Made by a program: the position numbers and the translations under genes
Part shown: in pieces, positions 1 through 10,035 of the stretch
Layout: each line of letters starts with the position of its first letter
How positions within the stretch are numbered: position 1 is the first letter of the stretch
The notes under the pieces: generated by a model
The model's input: only the letters and a program-made list of their open reading frames with translations
Told to the model about the DNA's origin: nothing
Database searches by the model: none
Assembly: GCA_030674155.1 (NCBI GenBank)
Contig: CM060337.1
Span: forward strand, 45,965,766-45,993,265
Length of the DNA stretch: 27,500 nucleotides
Direction: 5' to 3'
Source: Stramonita haemastoma
Lineage: Eukaryota > Mollusca > Gastropoda > Neogastropoda > Muricidae

Positions 1-672
<672 letters not shown>

Positions 673-936
673 AGTGATATTAAACATCCTAGCAGAGTTT
701 TCCCATTAAAAACTGTGGTCTCCAGTCATCCCACTTGGGCACCGAAGTTCACCCTAAAAAAAGAGTACAATTCTAAAGGAACACAGCTAGACTCTTGCAC
801 GCACAATAGTGCTGGCAAATGCCTGAGCTAAAAGCATTGGAATCTTTTGAAAAGCATACATGTTCACACACGAGTGAACTACCCTTGTGGAGAACCAGCG
901 ACGCTTTATGCTTTGCGGACATTTATTTATTTATCT

Positions 937-940
<4 letters not shown>
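673..940. other. Non-coding, no recognised feature
   Basis: AT-rich single-copy-looking sequence with no supported exon, RNA or mobile element. Confidence 0.5.

Positions 941-1014
<74 letters not shown>
941..1014. repeat. (AC)n microsatellite
   Basis: A perfect (AC)n run of about 37 units preceded by a short ATTT-rich stretch. Confidence 0.97.
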
Positions 1015-1018
<4 letters not shown>

Positions 1019-1570
1019 ACACTTTCCAATTTTCCTTTTGATCGCCCGGTATCATTGAAAGTGGAAAGACATTAAAACTGAAGACTACTACTACTACACT
1101 TCAGGGCTGTCAATTGATGCACTGACAGCAAAACTCATAGCCTCTCTCAGCATACTTGTAAGCCAACACGCTATAAAATGAAAACACCACTCTGGGCCTC
1201 TCAGAGAAAATGGCCTAACGTAATGTCATGTAAGAGGAGACTTGTACCACACTTCCACCTTAAAAAGTGGCCAAAGTGCTGAAATACAATAACAGACAAT
1301 GGCCTAACAGCACTTCTATTAAAAAAAAAACTGAAATAAAAAAAAACAATTATATCACAGGTTAGCAATAGGAAAGCAAAGGTTCCCTTTTCAGTGCTCC
1401 TCGGCCTACGGTTTCGCATACAATTACATTATGTGTGCAAGCACATGCACACACACACACACACATTTTCTTCTCTTTTTTTTTCCAAGATAGATGGCTC
1501 AATGAAAAAAAGCAATTCTATTGCTTTCTCAGTGTACCATCTGGAAATAAAATTCTGACTTTGACTTTTG
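1015..1570. other. Non-coding, no recognised feature
   Basis: AT-rich sequence with short A and T runs and a small (CA)n at about 1448-1465. No supported coding region. Confidence 0.5.
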
Positions 1571-1621
1571 ACACACACACACAGTGACACACACAGTGAC
1601 ATACCCAGTGACACACCCAGT

Positions 1622-1693
<72 letters not shown>
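1571..1693. repeat. Variant then perfect (AC)n microsatellite
   Basis: It opens with imperfect repeats of the type CAGTGACACAC or CAGTGACATACC, each about 10-14 bp, followed by a perfect (AC)n run from about 1622. The layered structure suggests expansion from a degenerate edge. Confidence 0.95.
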
Positions 1694-1694
<1 letters not shown>

Positions 1695-2140
1695 GCCACA
1701 ACATAAAAATCACACTGAAGGACAAAAGGAAAGCAGTGTATGTACTTCAAACCTGAAGACTTACAACCTGAACCTTCCTACAGCACTGAGGTGACTCCAT
1801 AAAAACACCCTATTCACCTCAGGTTTGGTAAGATCCTCTCATCCAGTCACCACACACAACATAAAATGACAACCACAGAGCTTAACTGAAGTGCAGCAGT
1901 GGTGGTTTATTAACCTACATCAGAGCTCAACTCTGGTGTAGTGGTGGTGGTTTATTAACCCCTATCCACTCTCACCCCCCACACTCGACAAGGAGACAGA
2001 AAAAAAAAAGCACCCCTTCCAGCTGGTAGATTAATTTTATACAGCGCGCACTGTTCCTGCCTCACTTCACACCACCAGTGCTCTACAGCCCTGACTGGAT
2101 CCTGCTGGTCATCACTTGTCTGTCCCCAACATCAAACAAT
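1694..2140. other. Non-coding stretch with a short local duplication
   Basis: No gene is supported. A segment of about 38 bp occurs twice side by side (about 1880-1918 and 1923-1961), each ending GGTGGTTTATTAACC. The join contains an imperfect hairpin, TACATCAGAG with CTCTGGTGTA around a 5-base loop. Confidence 0.6.
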
Positions 2141-2670
2141 AGTCTTCAACTTGGAGATAATCCTTCCATAACGGCTCAATGACATTCTTCAACTTGGAGA
2201 TAATCAATACCATAATAGCTCAATGATATTCTTCAACTTGGAGATAATCAATACCATAATAGCTCAATGATATTCTTCATCTGGTGATAATCCTACCATA
2301 ACTGCTCAACTGTATTCTTCAACTTGGAGATAATCATACATAATCATACCATAACAGCTCAACAGTATATCTTCAACTTGGTGATTACAATACCATAAAG
2401 GCTCAACAATATTCTTCACCATGGTGATAATCATACCATAACGGCTTAACAGTATTCTTCAACTTGATGATATATTATCATACCATAACGGCTCAACAAT
2501 ATTCTTCAACTTGATGAACATATATATCATAACCATAATGGCTCAACGATATTCTTCAACTTGGTGATAATCATACCATAATGGCTCAACAATATTCTTC
2601 AACTTGGTGATAATCATACATAATCCTACCATAACGGCTCAACGGTTTTCTTCAACTTGGTGAAATCCTT
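2141..2670. repeat. Minisatellite, about 12 units of 42-53 bp
   Basis: Each unit reads approximately ATTCTTCAACTTGGTGATAA followed by TCATACCATAACGGCTCAAC and A(A/G)T. I count about twelve consecutive units. Two adjacent units near 2184-2271 are identical. Others vary in length through small additions such as CATACATAATC or extra AT pairs between GATAA and CCATAA. The unit length is not a multiple of three and the frames contain stops, so it does not encode a repeat protein. Confidence 0.93.
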
Positions 2671-2900
2671 AAATAACGTACAAGCTACCGCCTAGTGCTC
2701 CTATAGAAAGTGCTCACAAAACATGGACTGATCATTCAATGTCCTACAGGTGCTAAATCAGGTGTGTATTCAGACTTCAATCAGTGCAGCGCTATTCATT
2801 CAAAGTCACTGAGTTCTTCACTAACAGTCAGTCTCATAGAATTGGCCCTATGCCAGCATCCCATACTCATAAAAGTGGTCAGGTTTTATTTGTTTGGGTT
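2671..2900. other. Non-coding, no recognised feature
   Basis: Follows the minisatellite and shows no supported gene. Confidence 0.4.
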
Positions 2901-3205
2901 TGTTGTTGTTGTTGTTGTTGTTGTTCCTTGGTCAGAGTTCCAATGTGTGTGTGTGAATGTGCATGTACACACACACACACACAAATGCACATGCATGTGT
3001 GAAAGTATAAGTATAAGTGTGTGCATGCACGCATACTTTTGTGTGCATTTGCACATGCAAAACATAAGAATTTGATCTGTGTGCTTGAACAGTGTATGAA
3101 GGTATACATGTATGTGTGTATGAACATTAACATGTGAATGGGTGCAAATATACAAGCACACATGCCTACAATACATGCATGAGTGCTACACATAATTCAT
3201 GTATG
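2901..3205. repeat. (GTT)n, (GT)n/(CA)n and decayed TGCATG-rich simple repeat
   Basis: A (GTT)n run (about 2901-2925) leads into (TG)n and (AC)n. About 200 bp of degenerate alternating purine-pyrimidine sequence follows, rich in GTGTG, ATGCATG and CACAC. The open frames across it are low complexity. Confidence 0.8.
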
Positions 3206-3617
3206 TGTGCACATTTCTTAAAGGCAGTAACATGGAAAAAAAAAAACAACAGCTATAAGTTACAGCCATTATTTCTCCGTTTTTTGTTTTTCCTTTTTCG
3301 AACGAATCTTTCTATTTCTGTTCATGGCATTACAAAACCGGGGCGTGCAAATAAAACAAATCAAACTCAGACATCAGCCGGCCAATACATCTTGTTCCTG
3401 AGGGGTTTTTTTGGTCTCTTTTCTCTCCTCCATGGAAATTCATCAATACCTTTGGTGTACAACCTGGTTCAACTTCAAGGCTACTAGATTTTGCAGTCTG
3501 TCTCTTCCATTATCAGTCATTCGCTGAGAAGGAGAGGGAGACAGAGGGTAGGCAGAGAAAATGGTGCACAGACAACACTGCAGTAGGGACAGGGAACCAA
3601 GTAAACAACAGATTCTG
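3206..3617. other. Non-coding, no recognised feature
   Basis: Mixed-composition sequence with T and A runs. An open frame crosses it without any recognisable domain, and I do not support it as a gene. Confidence 0.4.
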
Positions 3618-3897
3618 TAACCAAGTGGTTAAGACTGATTCAATTCAAATCCAGGGGACCATGACATTGTGGGTTCGAATCTCAGCAGCTGCATCTGGTG
3701 AATCAAGCCCTCTCTTACTGCTGCAGGCTCATCTATGTGCTGAATGTATGTTGCACAGAGACAGATCAATCTTCTCTCCAGAGAGACTAGCACCCAGACT
3801 ACACATGGGCCTACGGGTAAGGGAAAAGCTTGGCTTTAGATGGGAATCAAACCTGAAACTGGACAGGAGTATGACTACAATACTAGACTACTGTTTC
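3618..3897 (+). repeat. Possible degenerate tRNA-derived element with opposed promoter-like heads
   Basis: On the plus strand an A-box-like TAACCAAGTGG (3618-3628) lies 43 bases before a good B box, GGTTCGAATCT (3672-3682). On the minus strand a B-box-like GGTTTGATTCC (3843-3853) is paired with a weak A box, TAGTCTAGTAT (3880-3890). I read this as remnants of one or two tRNA-derived SINEs facing each other. No cloverleaf or acceptor stem is evident, so it is not called a tRNA gene. Confidence 0.4.
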
Positions 3898-3898
3898 A

Positions 3899-4060
3899 AC
3901 ATTTATTTATTTACTCCTTTATTTTGAGGATAATGGAATAAGCACTTATGTGCTTTTTTACATCCAGTCCTCCTGTGTTTGCAGTTTTGTAATTTTTGTC
4001 ATCCGTTCCCCCTACTCTTATGAAAAGCGCAACAGGTTTTAACGTGTACGCAAGATGTTA
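3899..4060 (-). repeat. SINE-2, 3' half (split by a LINE)
   Basis: In minus orientation this is the tail and body of the SINE family. It has the TTTATTTA end, the TTTGAGGATAATGGAATAAG block, the hairpin AAGCACATAAGTGCTT (read on the minus strand), the CATCCAGTCC block and GCAAGATGTT. The remainder of the same copy resumes at 5117, after a LINE insertion. The break falls inside the body, so this is one SINE split by a later insertion rather than two truncated copies. Confidence 0.85.
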
Positions 4061-4812
4061 TCCAAAACTGGATGATACAGAATAAATTACAGCTAAATGC
4101 AGATAAAACTGAAGCCATGCTGGTAGGCACCAAACACAAACTTTCTTCCATTACTACAGCTTCAGTAGAATTCGGCAATACTTCAGTCACTCTTTCCACT
4201 GCTGTAAAGTATCTAGGGGTTGTAATCGACAACACACTATCCATGCAAAAATTCATCACCCAGACCTGCCAGTCATGCTATTATCAATTAAGACGTATTA
4301 GTGCAATTCGAAAGTACCTGTCCACTGATGCAACATCTAAACTCGTCACGTCTCTGATTCTTTCACGTCTGGACTATTGCAATTCTCTTTTGGCTGGTCT
4401 GCCAGCATCATCTATCCACTCCCTTCAACGTATACAAAACTCCGCAGCTCGACTGGTCCTCAGAAAGAAAAAATCTGAGCACATTACTCCTCTCTTGCAA
4501 TCTCTCCACTGGCTGCCTGTGCCACAGAGAGTAAACTATAAGATCAGTACTCTCTGTTATAAATGTCTTTACAAAACAGCACCCTCCTACCTCTGTGAAT
4601 GTCTTTACCCGTACACTCCTTCTCGTTCCCTCCGCTCTGCTGCAGATACCCTGCGCTTACAAATACCTAGATTCAATCAATCCACTGTTGGCCGTCGCTC
4701 TTTCTCTGTTTCTGGTCCAGTGATCTGGAACAACCTCCCTCTCTCCCTTCGTAAAAAGCCTACATATGACACATTTAAATCCAGCCTCAAGACACACTTA
4801 TTTCAAAGCTAA
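4060..4812 (+). pseudogene. 5'-truncated non-LTR retrotransposon reverse transcriptase, C-terminal part
   Basis: This open frame encodes the last 250 or so residues of a LINE ORF2. The catalytic palm motifs (YxDD) and the endonuclease are absent. It begins at the end of the palm (NWMIQNKLQLNADKTEAML) and contains the thumb signature YLGVVIDNTLSM. It continues with the C-terminal region typical of L2/CR1/jockey-group proteins: LDYCNSLLAGLP, LQRIQNSAARLVL, LHWLPV, then VIWNNLPLSLR and FKSSLKTHLF before TAA. The first ATG at 4072 is not a true start, because family homology runs back to the junction near 4060. The frame is uninterrupted, so truncation at insertion is more likely than decay. Without palm or endonuclease it cannot be an active transposase. 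Clade assignment within the L2/CR1/jockey group is inference. Confidence 0.88.
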
Positions 4813-4903
4813 GACTTTCCTATCCTGTTTCATCATCTGCCCCTGCTCTCAACAGCCGAAATATCCACCGCCCTGCCAAAGTGTTTATACTCTATGTGTG
4901 TTT

Positions 4904-4992
<89 letters not shown>

Positions 4993-5116
4993 ATTGACTT
5001 CGTTAAAATTTTTTAATTGTTGTTGGCTGCATGTGCAAGAATTGGTTGAATGCAAGCGCTTTGATTTGTTTTTGCAAGATATAGCGCTATATAAGTTCCA
5101 TTTTTTATTATTATTA
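4813..5116 (+). mobile_element. LINE 3' UTR and (TTA)n tail of the truncated L2/CR1-like element
   Basis: Directly downstream of the RT stop is a 3' UTR that has acquired a (GT)n run (4911-4991). It ends AAGCGCTTTGATTTG then ATAGCGCTATATAAG, followed by a (TTA)n tail at about 5107-5119. A GCGCT-containing 3' end with a short tandem tail instead of poly(A) is characteristic of L2/CR1-type LINEs. With 4060-4812 it forms one insertion of about 1.06 kb. Confidence 0.85.
4911..4991. repeat. (GT)n microsatellite within LINE 3' UTR
   Basis: A perfect (GT)n run of about 40 units following TTTATACTCT; it appears to have expanded inside the LINE after insertion. Confidence 0.97.
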
Positions 5117-5298
5117 TTATGCATGCGTTCACACATGGGACCTCGGTTTATAGACTCACCCAAAAGACTTTTGGGGGAACAGGAGTTGGCACTGATGTTA
5201 ACTCCTGAGAAAAATCCTCTTGAACGGGATTCGAACCCAGGTCAGCAGATCACGAGTGCAATGCGCATCACACTAACCACCAGGCTATCCCGTCCCCT
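5117..5298 (-). repeat. SINE-2, 5' half with tRNA head
   Basis: The SINE interrupted at 4060 resumes here with ATGCATGCGTTCACAC. It then shows the central block GGACCTCGGTTTATAGACTC, TGATGTTAACTCC, and the tRNA-like head. The B box on the minus strand is GGTTCGAATCC, and the A box lies in TAGCCTGGTGG. The head belongs to the variant with CAGCAGATCACGAG, shared with SINE-6. It ends near CCCGTCCCC. Confidence 0.85.
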
Positions 5299-5334
5299 AT
5301 GGGTATGCACGTACACACACACACGTCTCCTATG

Positions 5335-5436
5335 GATGACAAAATTTACAAAACTGCATATACATGGGGACCAGATGTAAAATTAAAAAAAGCATATCAG
5401 TGCTTTTTTCATTATCCTGAAAATAAAAGAATAAAA
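5335..5436 (+). repeat. SINE 3' tail fragment in plus orientation
   Basis: GATGACAAAATTTACAAAAC, TGCATATACATGGGGACCAG and AAGCATATCAGTGCTT followed by ATTATCCTGAAAATAAAAG match the SINE tail, here on the plus strand. Only about the last 100 bp of the element are present. It lies 37 bp from the head of SINE-2, giving a head-to-tail inverted pair. Confidence 0.8.
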
Positions 5437-7249
5437 ACGAAATAAAAATTAAAAAAGAATATGGAAGGTTTCAAGCAAATGCTCCAACACCAATATTTCA
5501 CCAACTTCCACTGCTTGGTAAAAGAAGTAATTCAACTTCCCTTTATTTCATTTTCTTTCTAGAGACACTGATTAGTTTGTTTACTTTTTTTTTTTTTAGG
5601 AGAAAGGGTGACTGGTTTGTTTGTTTGTTTTTTGTCAGTGCAAAGATTAGGGGAGTGGTGTGATCAGAGAAAGCGGTGATGGATTGACACTCTCCATAAT
5701 CAGCTGAGGTTGTTTGGTTTGTTTTGCTTTTTTTTTTGGGGGGGGGGGCAGGGGGGGGGGGGGGTGTTTGTTTTTATTTAACTTTCATCTATCATTATCT
5801 CGGCCTATCTAAGGCATGTTTGGGTTTCTGTGACCCACACAAGGCATGTACTCAAGGATTAAAAGTGCACATCTAACAGTGCATTATTATACAACCACGG
5901 CAATTTTACCTTGAACAACAGCAGTAATAATACTACTACCCAAAACAGTCCTCTAATCTATAATCATCCCAATAACCCCCACAGCTAACAATTCTTGGAG
6001 ACTCCTTTGAATACTACAGGCCTGATAGGATGAGTCCAGATATCAGCTCTTGTGATAACTTGCTGTTATCATTTTGGTGTAAACACTGTCACTGCCTCCT
6101 ATCAGTATATATAATTTTTTACTTACATTGTATTACAATACTATGAGCACTCCGTTGACCTCAAGTTACTAGTCAATGCTCAAGCAGGCTTCATTCCTCT
6201 CATCTGAGATCTGATTTCTGACTTAAAAGACATGCAACTTGTAAAAAATGTGACCAACAACAAACATGATACCATTCCCCATTTTGACCTTTTTTCCTGA
6301 CAACCTACATGTAATGACAAAGAAAGGGAGCACTTTATTTCCCCCCTCTTACATACACAGTATAATGACAACAGTACTCCAAGGTAAGGCTGAATGAGTG
6401 CAGACGAAAACAAGACAGACCACCAACATCCTACACTGCCATCACCACTGAGATCAGTGGTCTGGGAGGCTACAGGAGATGGTAGAACTCGACAGAGAGA
6501 GATGGTGAACCCTGGTGGCATTGCGTGGAGCTCTTGCTCTTACTAGTGACAGTGGCAATGGGGACAGTTGAGTTGAGTTGACAGGTATACATGCATGCAT
6601 ACAAAGCATCATACTGAACTTGCACTGACTTGTCCTGTTGGGGCACTTTACAGAATTTTTTCAGGCAGAGCGTGTCTGAAGCAAGTTCATTCTGGCAAAG
6701 TTCATCCTTCTCCAGGTCACAGGATGCATGCTAGGTATGTTCAGGTCATCCGTGTCACCATTCCATAACTGCTCTAGTTTTTACTACACATGGATGGATA
6801 TTTAATTCGTGAATATATAAGCAGGATGTTCTGTGCATATATTCACTGCGGCCCCATGTCCAACACACATACAGCACACATAAAAGACATGACAGTGTGT
6901 GTACAAGTGTTTAGGGACGAGCGCATGCGCGCATGCACACATACACACACACACACACACAAATACCATAAGACTGAATATAAATCAGTCACAATGGTGT
7001 ATGTATGACATGGACAATTTTTACTGAACAACTGACAGTATGTTCTGTTACTGTTTCTCCTTTTAATTCATACCCATTACCAGTTGGGAGGAGGTGGGGG
7101 GTGTTCACATTTATACACACACAAACTATCTTCTCGTTTTGTTTTTAAAGAATGTTTCTTCTAAATTACTTTTTTTTTCTTTGTAAACCACTCTTAGTCA
7201 CAAAAAAGAAAAAAAAAGATATGCATACATACATGCATATATATTATTA

Positions 7250-7250
<1 letters not shown>
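5437..7250. other. Non-coding stretch, about 1.8 kb
   Basis: AT-rich with homopolymer runs: T near 5587, G runs with a T run at 5730-5765, and a short (CA)n at 6946-6961. An open frame on the minus strand (6180-6521) has no recognisable motif. No mobile element matches the families seen elsewhere in the window. Confidence 0.5.
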
Positions 7251-7328
<78 letters not shown>

Positions 7329-7374
7329 TGTGAGTGTGTGTGTGACTGTGTGCGTGCATGCGTGCGAGCATATG

Positions 7375-7453
<79 letters not shown>

Positions 7454-7485
7454 TGTGCCTTTGTGTGTGTGTGTGTGTCTGTGGA
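7251..7485. repeat. Double (TG)n microsatellite
   Basis: Two long (TG)n blocks (7251-7326 and about 7376-7452) are separated by a degenerate GTGAGTGTG and GTGCGTGCATGCGTGC segment. Confidence 0.97.
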
Positions 7486-7846
7486 TGTACATAGTACAGG
7501 TAAACCTGATGCAGTTCATAAAGCGCCGTGTTTTCCCTGACTGCAGCAGCTGGCGTCTGTCTGACTGTGTCTGCAGTTACACCTCCTGAACTGGTGAATA
7601 TCACACAGCGCTGCTATCCTGTTCACTACACCTTAGTTATCACAGCAACCATATGCCGCCACCTTCAATCCACTGAACACTACAGCTGCAAAAACCACTA
7701 CAGCACCTAATCAGAAGTATGGTAATGGACAGTGAATCACTCCTCCCTATGACACAGAACACATCATCGTGAAGGTCCGTACTTTTACACAATTAAAATA
7801 ACTATCATCTGCTGGTGGGTCATTAACAGCTGAATAATTAACTTTA
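7486..7846. other. Non-coding, no recognised feature
   Basis: About 360 bp of mixed composition. A 60-codon open frame has no recognisable domain. Confidence 0.4.
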
Positions 7847-7893
7847 TAGTCCACCCAATTACTATGAAATGGTGAACACACTATACAGGTAAA

Positions 7894-8015
7894 AAGGTAA
7901 AAGTGTCCCATAACCTTTATGGTCGTAGGGAAGCGAGGCGTCAGAGACCTCAGCTTCTCTAGGGGCCAGCATATTGAGGGCAGCGCCCATCTCCTCTCCT
8001 TCGCTGCTTTACCTT
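7894..8015. mobile_element. Candidate short inverted-repeat element (MITE-like), also present at 27404
   Basis: About 122 bp bounded by AAGGTAAAAG (7894-7903) and GCTTTACCTT (8006-8015), which are inverted repeats with one mismatch. The interior, including GTGTCCCATAACCTTTATGG, TCGTAGGGAAGCGAGGCGTC and CTTCTCTAGGGGCCAGCATA, recurs at 27404-27500. No clear target duplication is seen. It could instead be a fragment of a longer repeat. Confidence 0.5.
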
Positions 8016-8051
8016 CCCTGACCCTATAGTCCAGCCAATTACTATGAAATG

Positions 8052-8236
8052 GTCACATAAGGCAGTCTGATAAAGTGATATAGATGGGATCTCTGTGGAC
8101 TCCTGACTTTCAGGATGAGACATAACGAATCTGGGAATGGTTATGGTGGGGAGATTGAAATGATCGGTTTGAGAACAGCAGGACAGGGACATCACAGAAG
8201 ATGAGGCAGCAAAAAAAAAAAAAAAAAAGTCACATA
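8052..8236 (+). mobile_element. Poly(A)-tailed retrocopy with 8-bp target duplication
   Basis: A 169-bp sequence (8060-8228) ends in 18 A residues and is flanked by GTCACATA on both sides (8052-8059 and 8229-8236). These are hallmarks of target-primed retrotransposition with a poly(A) template. The body has no tRNA boxes and no coding motif I recognise, so it may be a truncated transcript copy, an unknown SINE or a LINE end. The flanks lie in a tandem array that itself contains this motif, which weakens the duplication argument. Confidence 0.6.
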
Positions 8237-8450
8237 CTATAGCCAGTAAATTACTATGAAATGGACACATCCTACACTAGTCCAGCCAATTACAATGACA
8301 ATATGCAATGGACACATACTACAGTCCAGCCAATAACTATGACAATGGTCACATACTATCATCCAACCGATTACTTAATTACTGTGACAATGGTAACTGA
8401 CACTGCTGTCCTATCAACCACAATGGCAATGGTAGTTTATACTATACCAG

Positions 8451-8583
8451 ACTATATTATGCAGACATGACTAAGTTAAGGTCTACAGGATGGGGCAAAA
8501 CTTTACGTTGAAACAGTGATCAAACTCACAACATCTCCCTTTTAAGACAGATAAGAACTTTTCCTTTCCTGACCACTAATCCA

Positions 8584-8584
<1 letters not shown>
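8451..8584. other. Non-coding spacer
   Basis: Short sequence between the decayed array and the (TG)n tract; nothing recognised. Confidence 0.4.
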
Positions 8585-8662
<78 letters not shown>

Positions 8663-8728
8663 TGTCTGTCTGTCTGTGTGTCTGTGTGTCTGTGTGTCTA
8701 TGTGTGTCTGTGTCTGTGTGTCTGTGAC

Positions 8729-8779
<51 letters not shown>

Positions 8780-9020
8780 CAGAGAGACAGACAGACAGAC
8801 AGACACTGAGACAGACACTGAGACAGACAGCAGATATACAGAGACAGTCAGAGACAGACTGACACAGACTGAGAGAGAGAAAGAGACAGAGAGACTCAGA
8901 GAGAGAGAAGGGGGGGGGGGGGGGGGGGGGGGGGAGCGAGACAGACAGACAGACAGACAGACAGGAAGACACAGACAGAAGATAGACACAATAGACAGCA
9001 GACATACAGAGACAGTCTGA
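8585..9020. repeat. Compound microsatellite (TG)n-(TCTG)n-(GA)n-(ACAG)n with a 25-base G run
   Basis: (TG)n to about 8660 is followed by TCTG/TGTG units to about 8727, then (GA)n and ACAG units. Within the purine-rich half is a 25-base G run (8910-8934). TCTG units on the left are the reverse complement of CAGA units on the right, so the tract can fold back on itself. Open frames across it are artefacts. Confidence 0.95.
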
Positions 9021-9808
9021 CACAGAGAACTGGGAAAAATAAAATCATAAAAAAAAAAAGGCTATAATCCATACATGAAATGCTGACCAAACAAATAAAA
9101 GAGTAGAATACAGCTGACAAATTTATAACAAAACAAACACATGGACATGATATGAAAAACATAGACAAATTAGAATCAATAAACAAACAAGACACAGACA
9201 AATGAGATGATAGATAGATCATAGACAACTAACAAGACAGACAGAAGAAGAAGTTAAGACAGACAGACAACAAGACAGAAGACAGACAGAGATTGTATAC
9301 AAATTTATATGAATGGTTTAACATGATTAACATGTTAGATTTTTAAACCATAAAAAGGTTCCAGGGGGGGGGGGGGGGGGGTGGGGGGTGAAAAGTATCA
9401 TTCTAAAATGATAGGAGCACAAGTGATGATCATGGGCATGGTTTCCACGTCATTAAATCTCAGCTCTAAACTGAAACAATTCTACAGCATCATTGGTCAT
9501 TAAATCTTTAATAATTTCTTCATTGCATAGCTACAGTAAAGGGCCCTGGACTCATACATTCCAATCCCAATTTCATTATATAACAACCCATACAATTTAA
9601 ATTACAGTCTTTGATCATATCATTAAGTCCACCCACTTTTCTTGCAAACTGTTGGAGACATTCCATGACTTCTTAACTATCCTCTAGCAACACATTCTCC
9701 TTTTGTGATTCTGCAAACTCACTGGCCAGTAACAAATGCTTCTTATTCATCAATCACCAAGTGTGCAAAGTCAGTCAGTTATGTGAACCTTCAATGGCTG
9801 TTGCTCTG
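9021..9808. other. Non-coding; ACAG-rich, G18 run and small cruciform
   Basis: Scattered GACAGACA and AGAAGAAG units extend to about 9290. A nested inverted repeat lies at 9313-9351: ATGGTTTA with TAAACCAT, enclosing TAACATG with CATGTTA. An 18-base G run follows at 9364-9381. No supported gene. Confidence 0.55.
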
Positions 9809-9834
9809 TTGTGTGTGGTGTGTGTGTGTGTTGT

Positions 9835-9884
<50 letters not shown>

Positions 9885-9921
9885 TGTGTGTAGTGTAGTG
9901 TGTGTGTGTAGTGTGTGTGTA

Positions 9922-9952
<31 letters not shown>

Positions 9953-9956
9953 GTAG

Positions 9957-10030
<74 letters not shown>
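9809..10030. repeat. (TG)n microsatellite with TAGTG interruptions
   Basis: Long (TG)n with internal GTAGTGTGTGTAGTG and GTGATG variants, then a perfect run from about 9957 to 10030. Confidence 0.96.

Positions 10031-10035
<5 letters not shown>

Larger units (their letters stand above)
7847..8450. repeat. Decayed tandem array, unit about 40-48 bp, with two insertions
   Basis: Units resemble TAGTCCAGCCAATTACTATG followed by AAATGGTCACATACTA. They occur at about 7847, 8025, 8237, 8275, 8322 and 8362, with weaker copies to about 8450. The first two are separated by the 7894-8015 element, and the next by the 8060-8228 insertion. The last copies are interrupted and diverged. Confidence 0.75.

Noticed and set aside
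2141..2670. CRISPR-like array
   Set aside because: The units are contiguous with no unique spacers, vary in length, and the genome is eukaryotic.
6180..6521. 113-codon minus-strand open frame as a gene
   Set aside because: No domain, no splice or promoter signal, and composition like the surrounding non-coding DNA.
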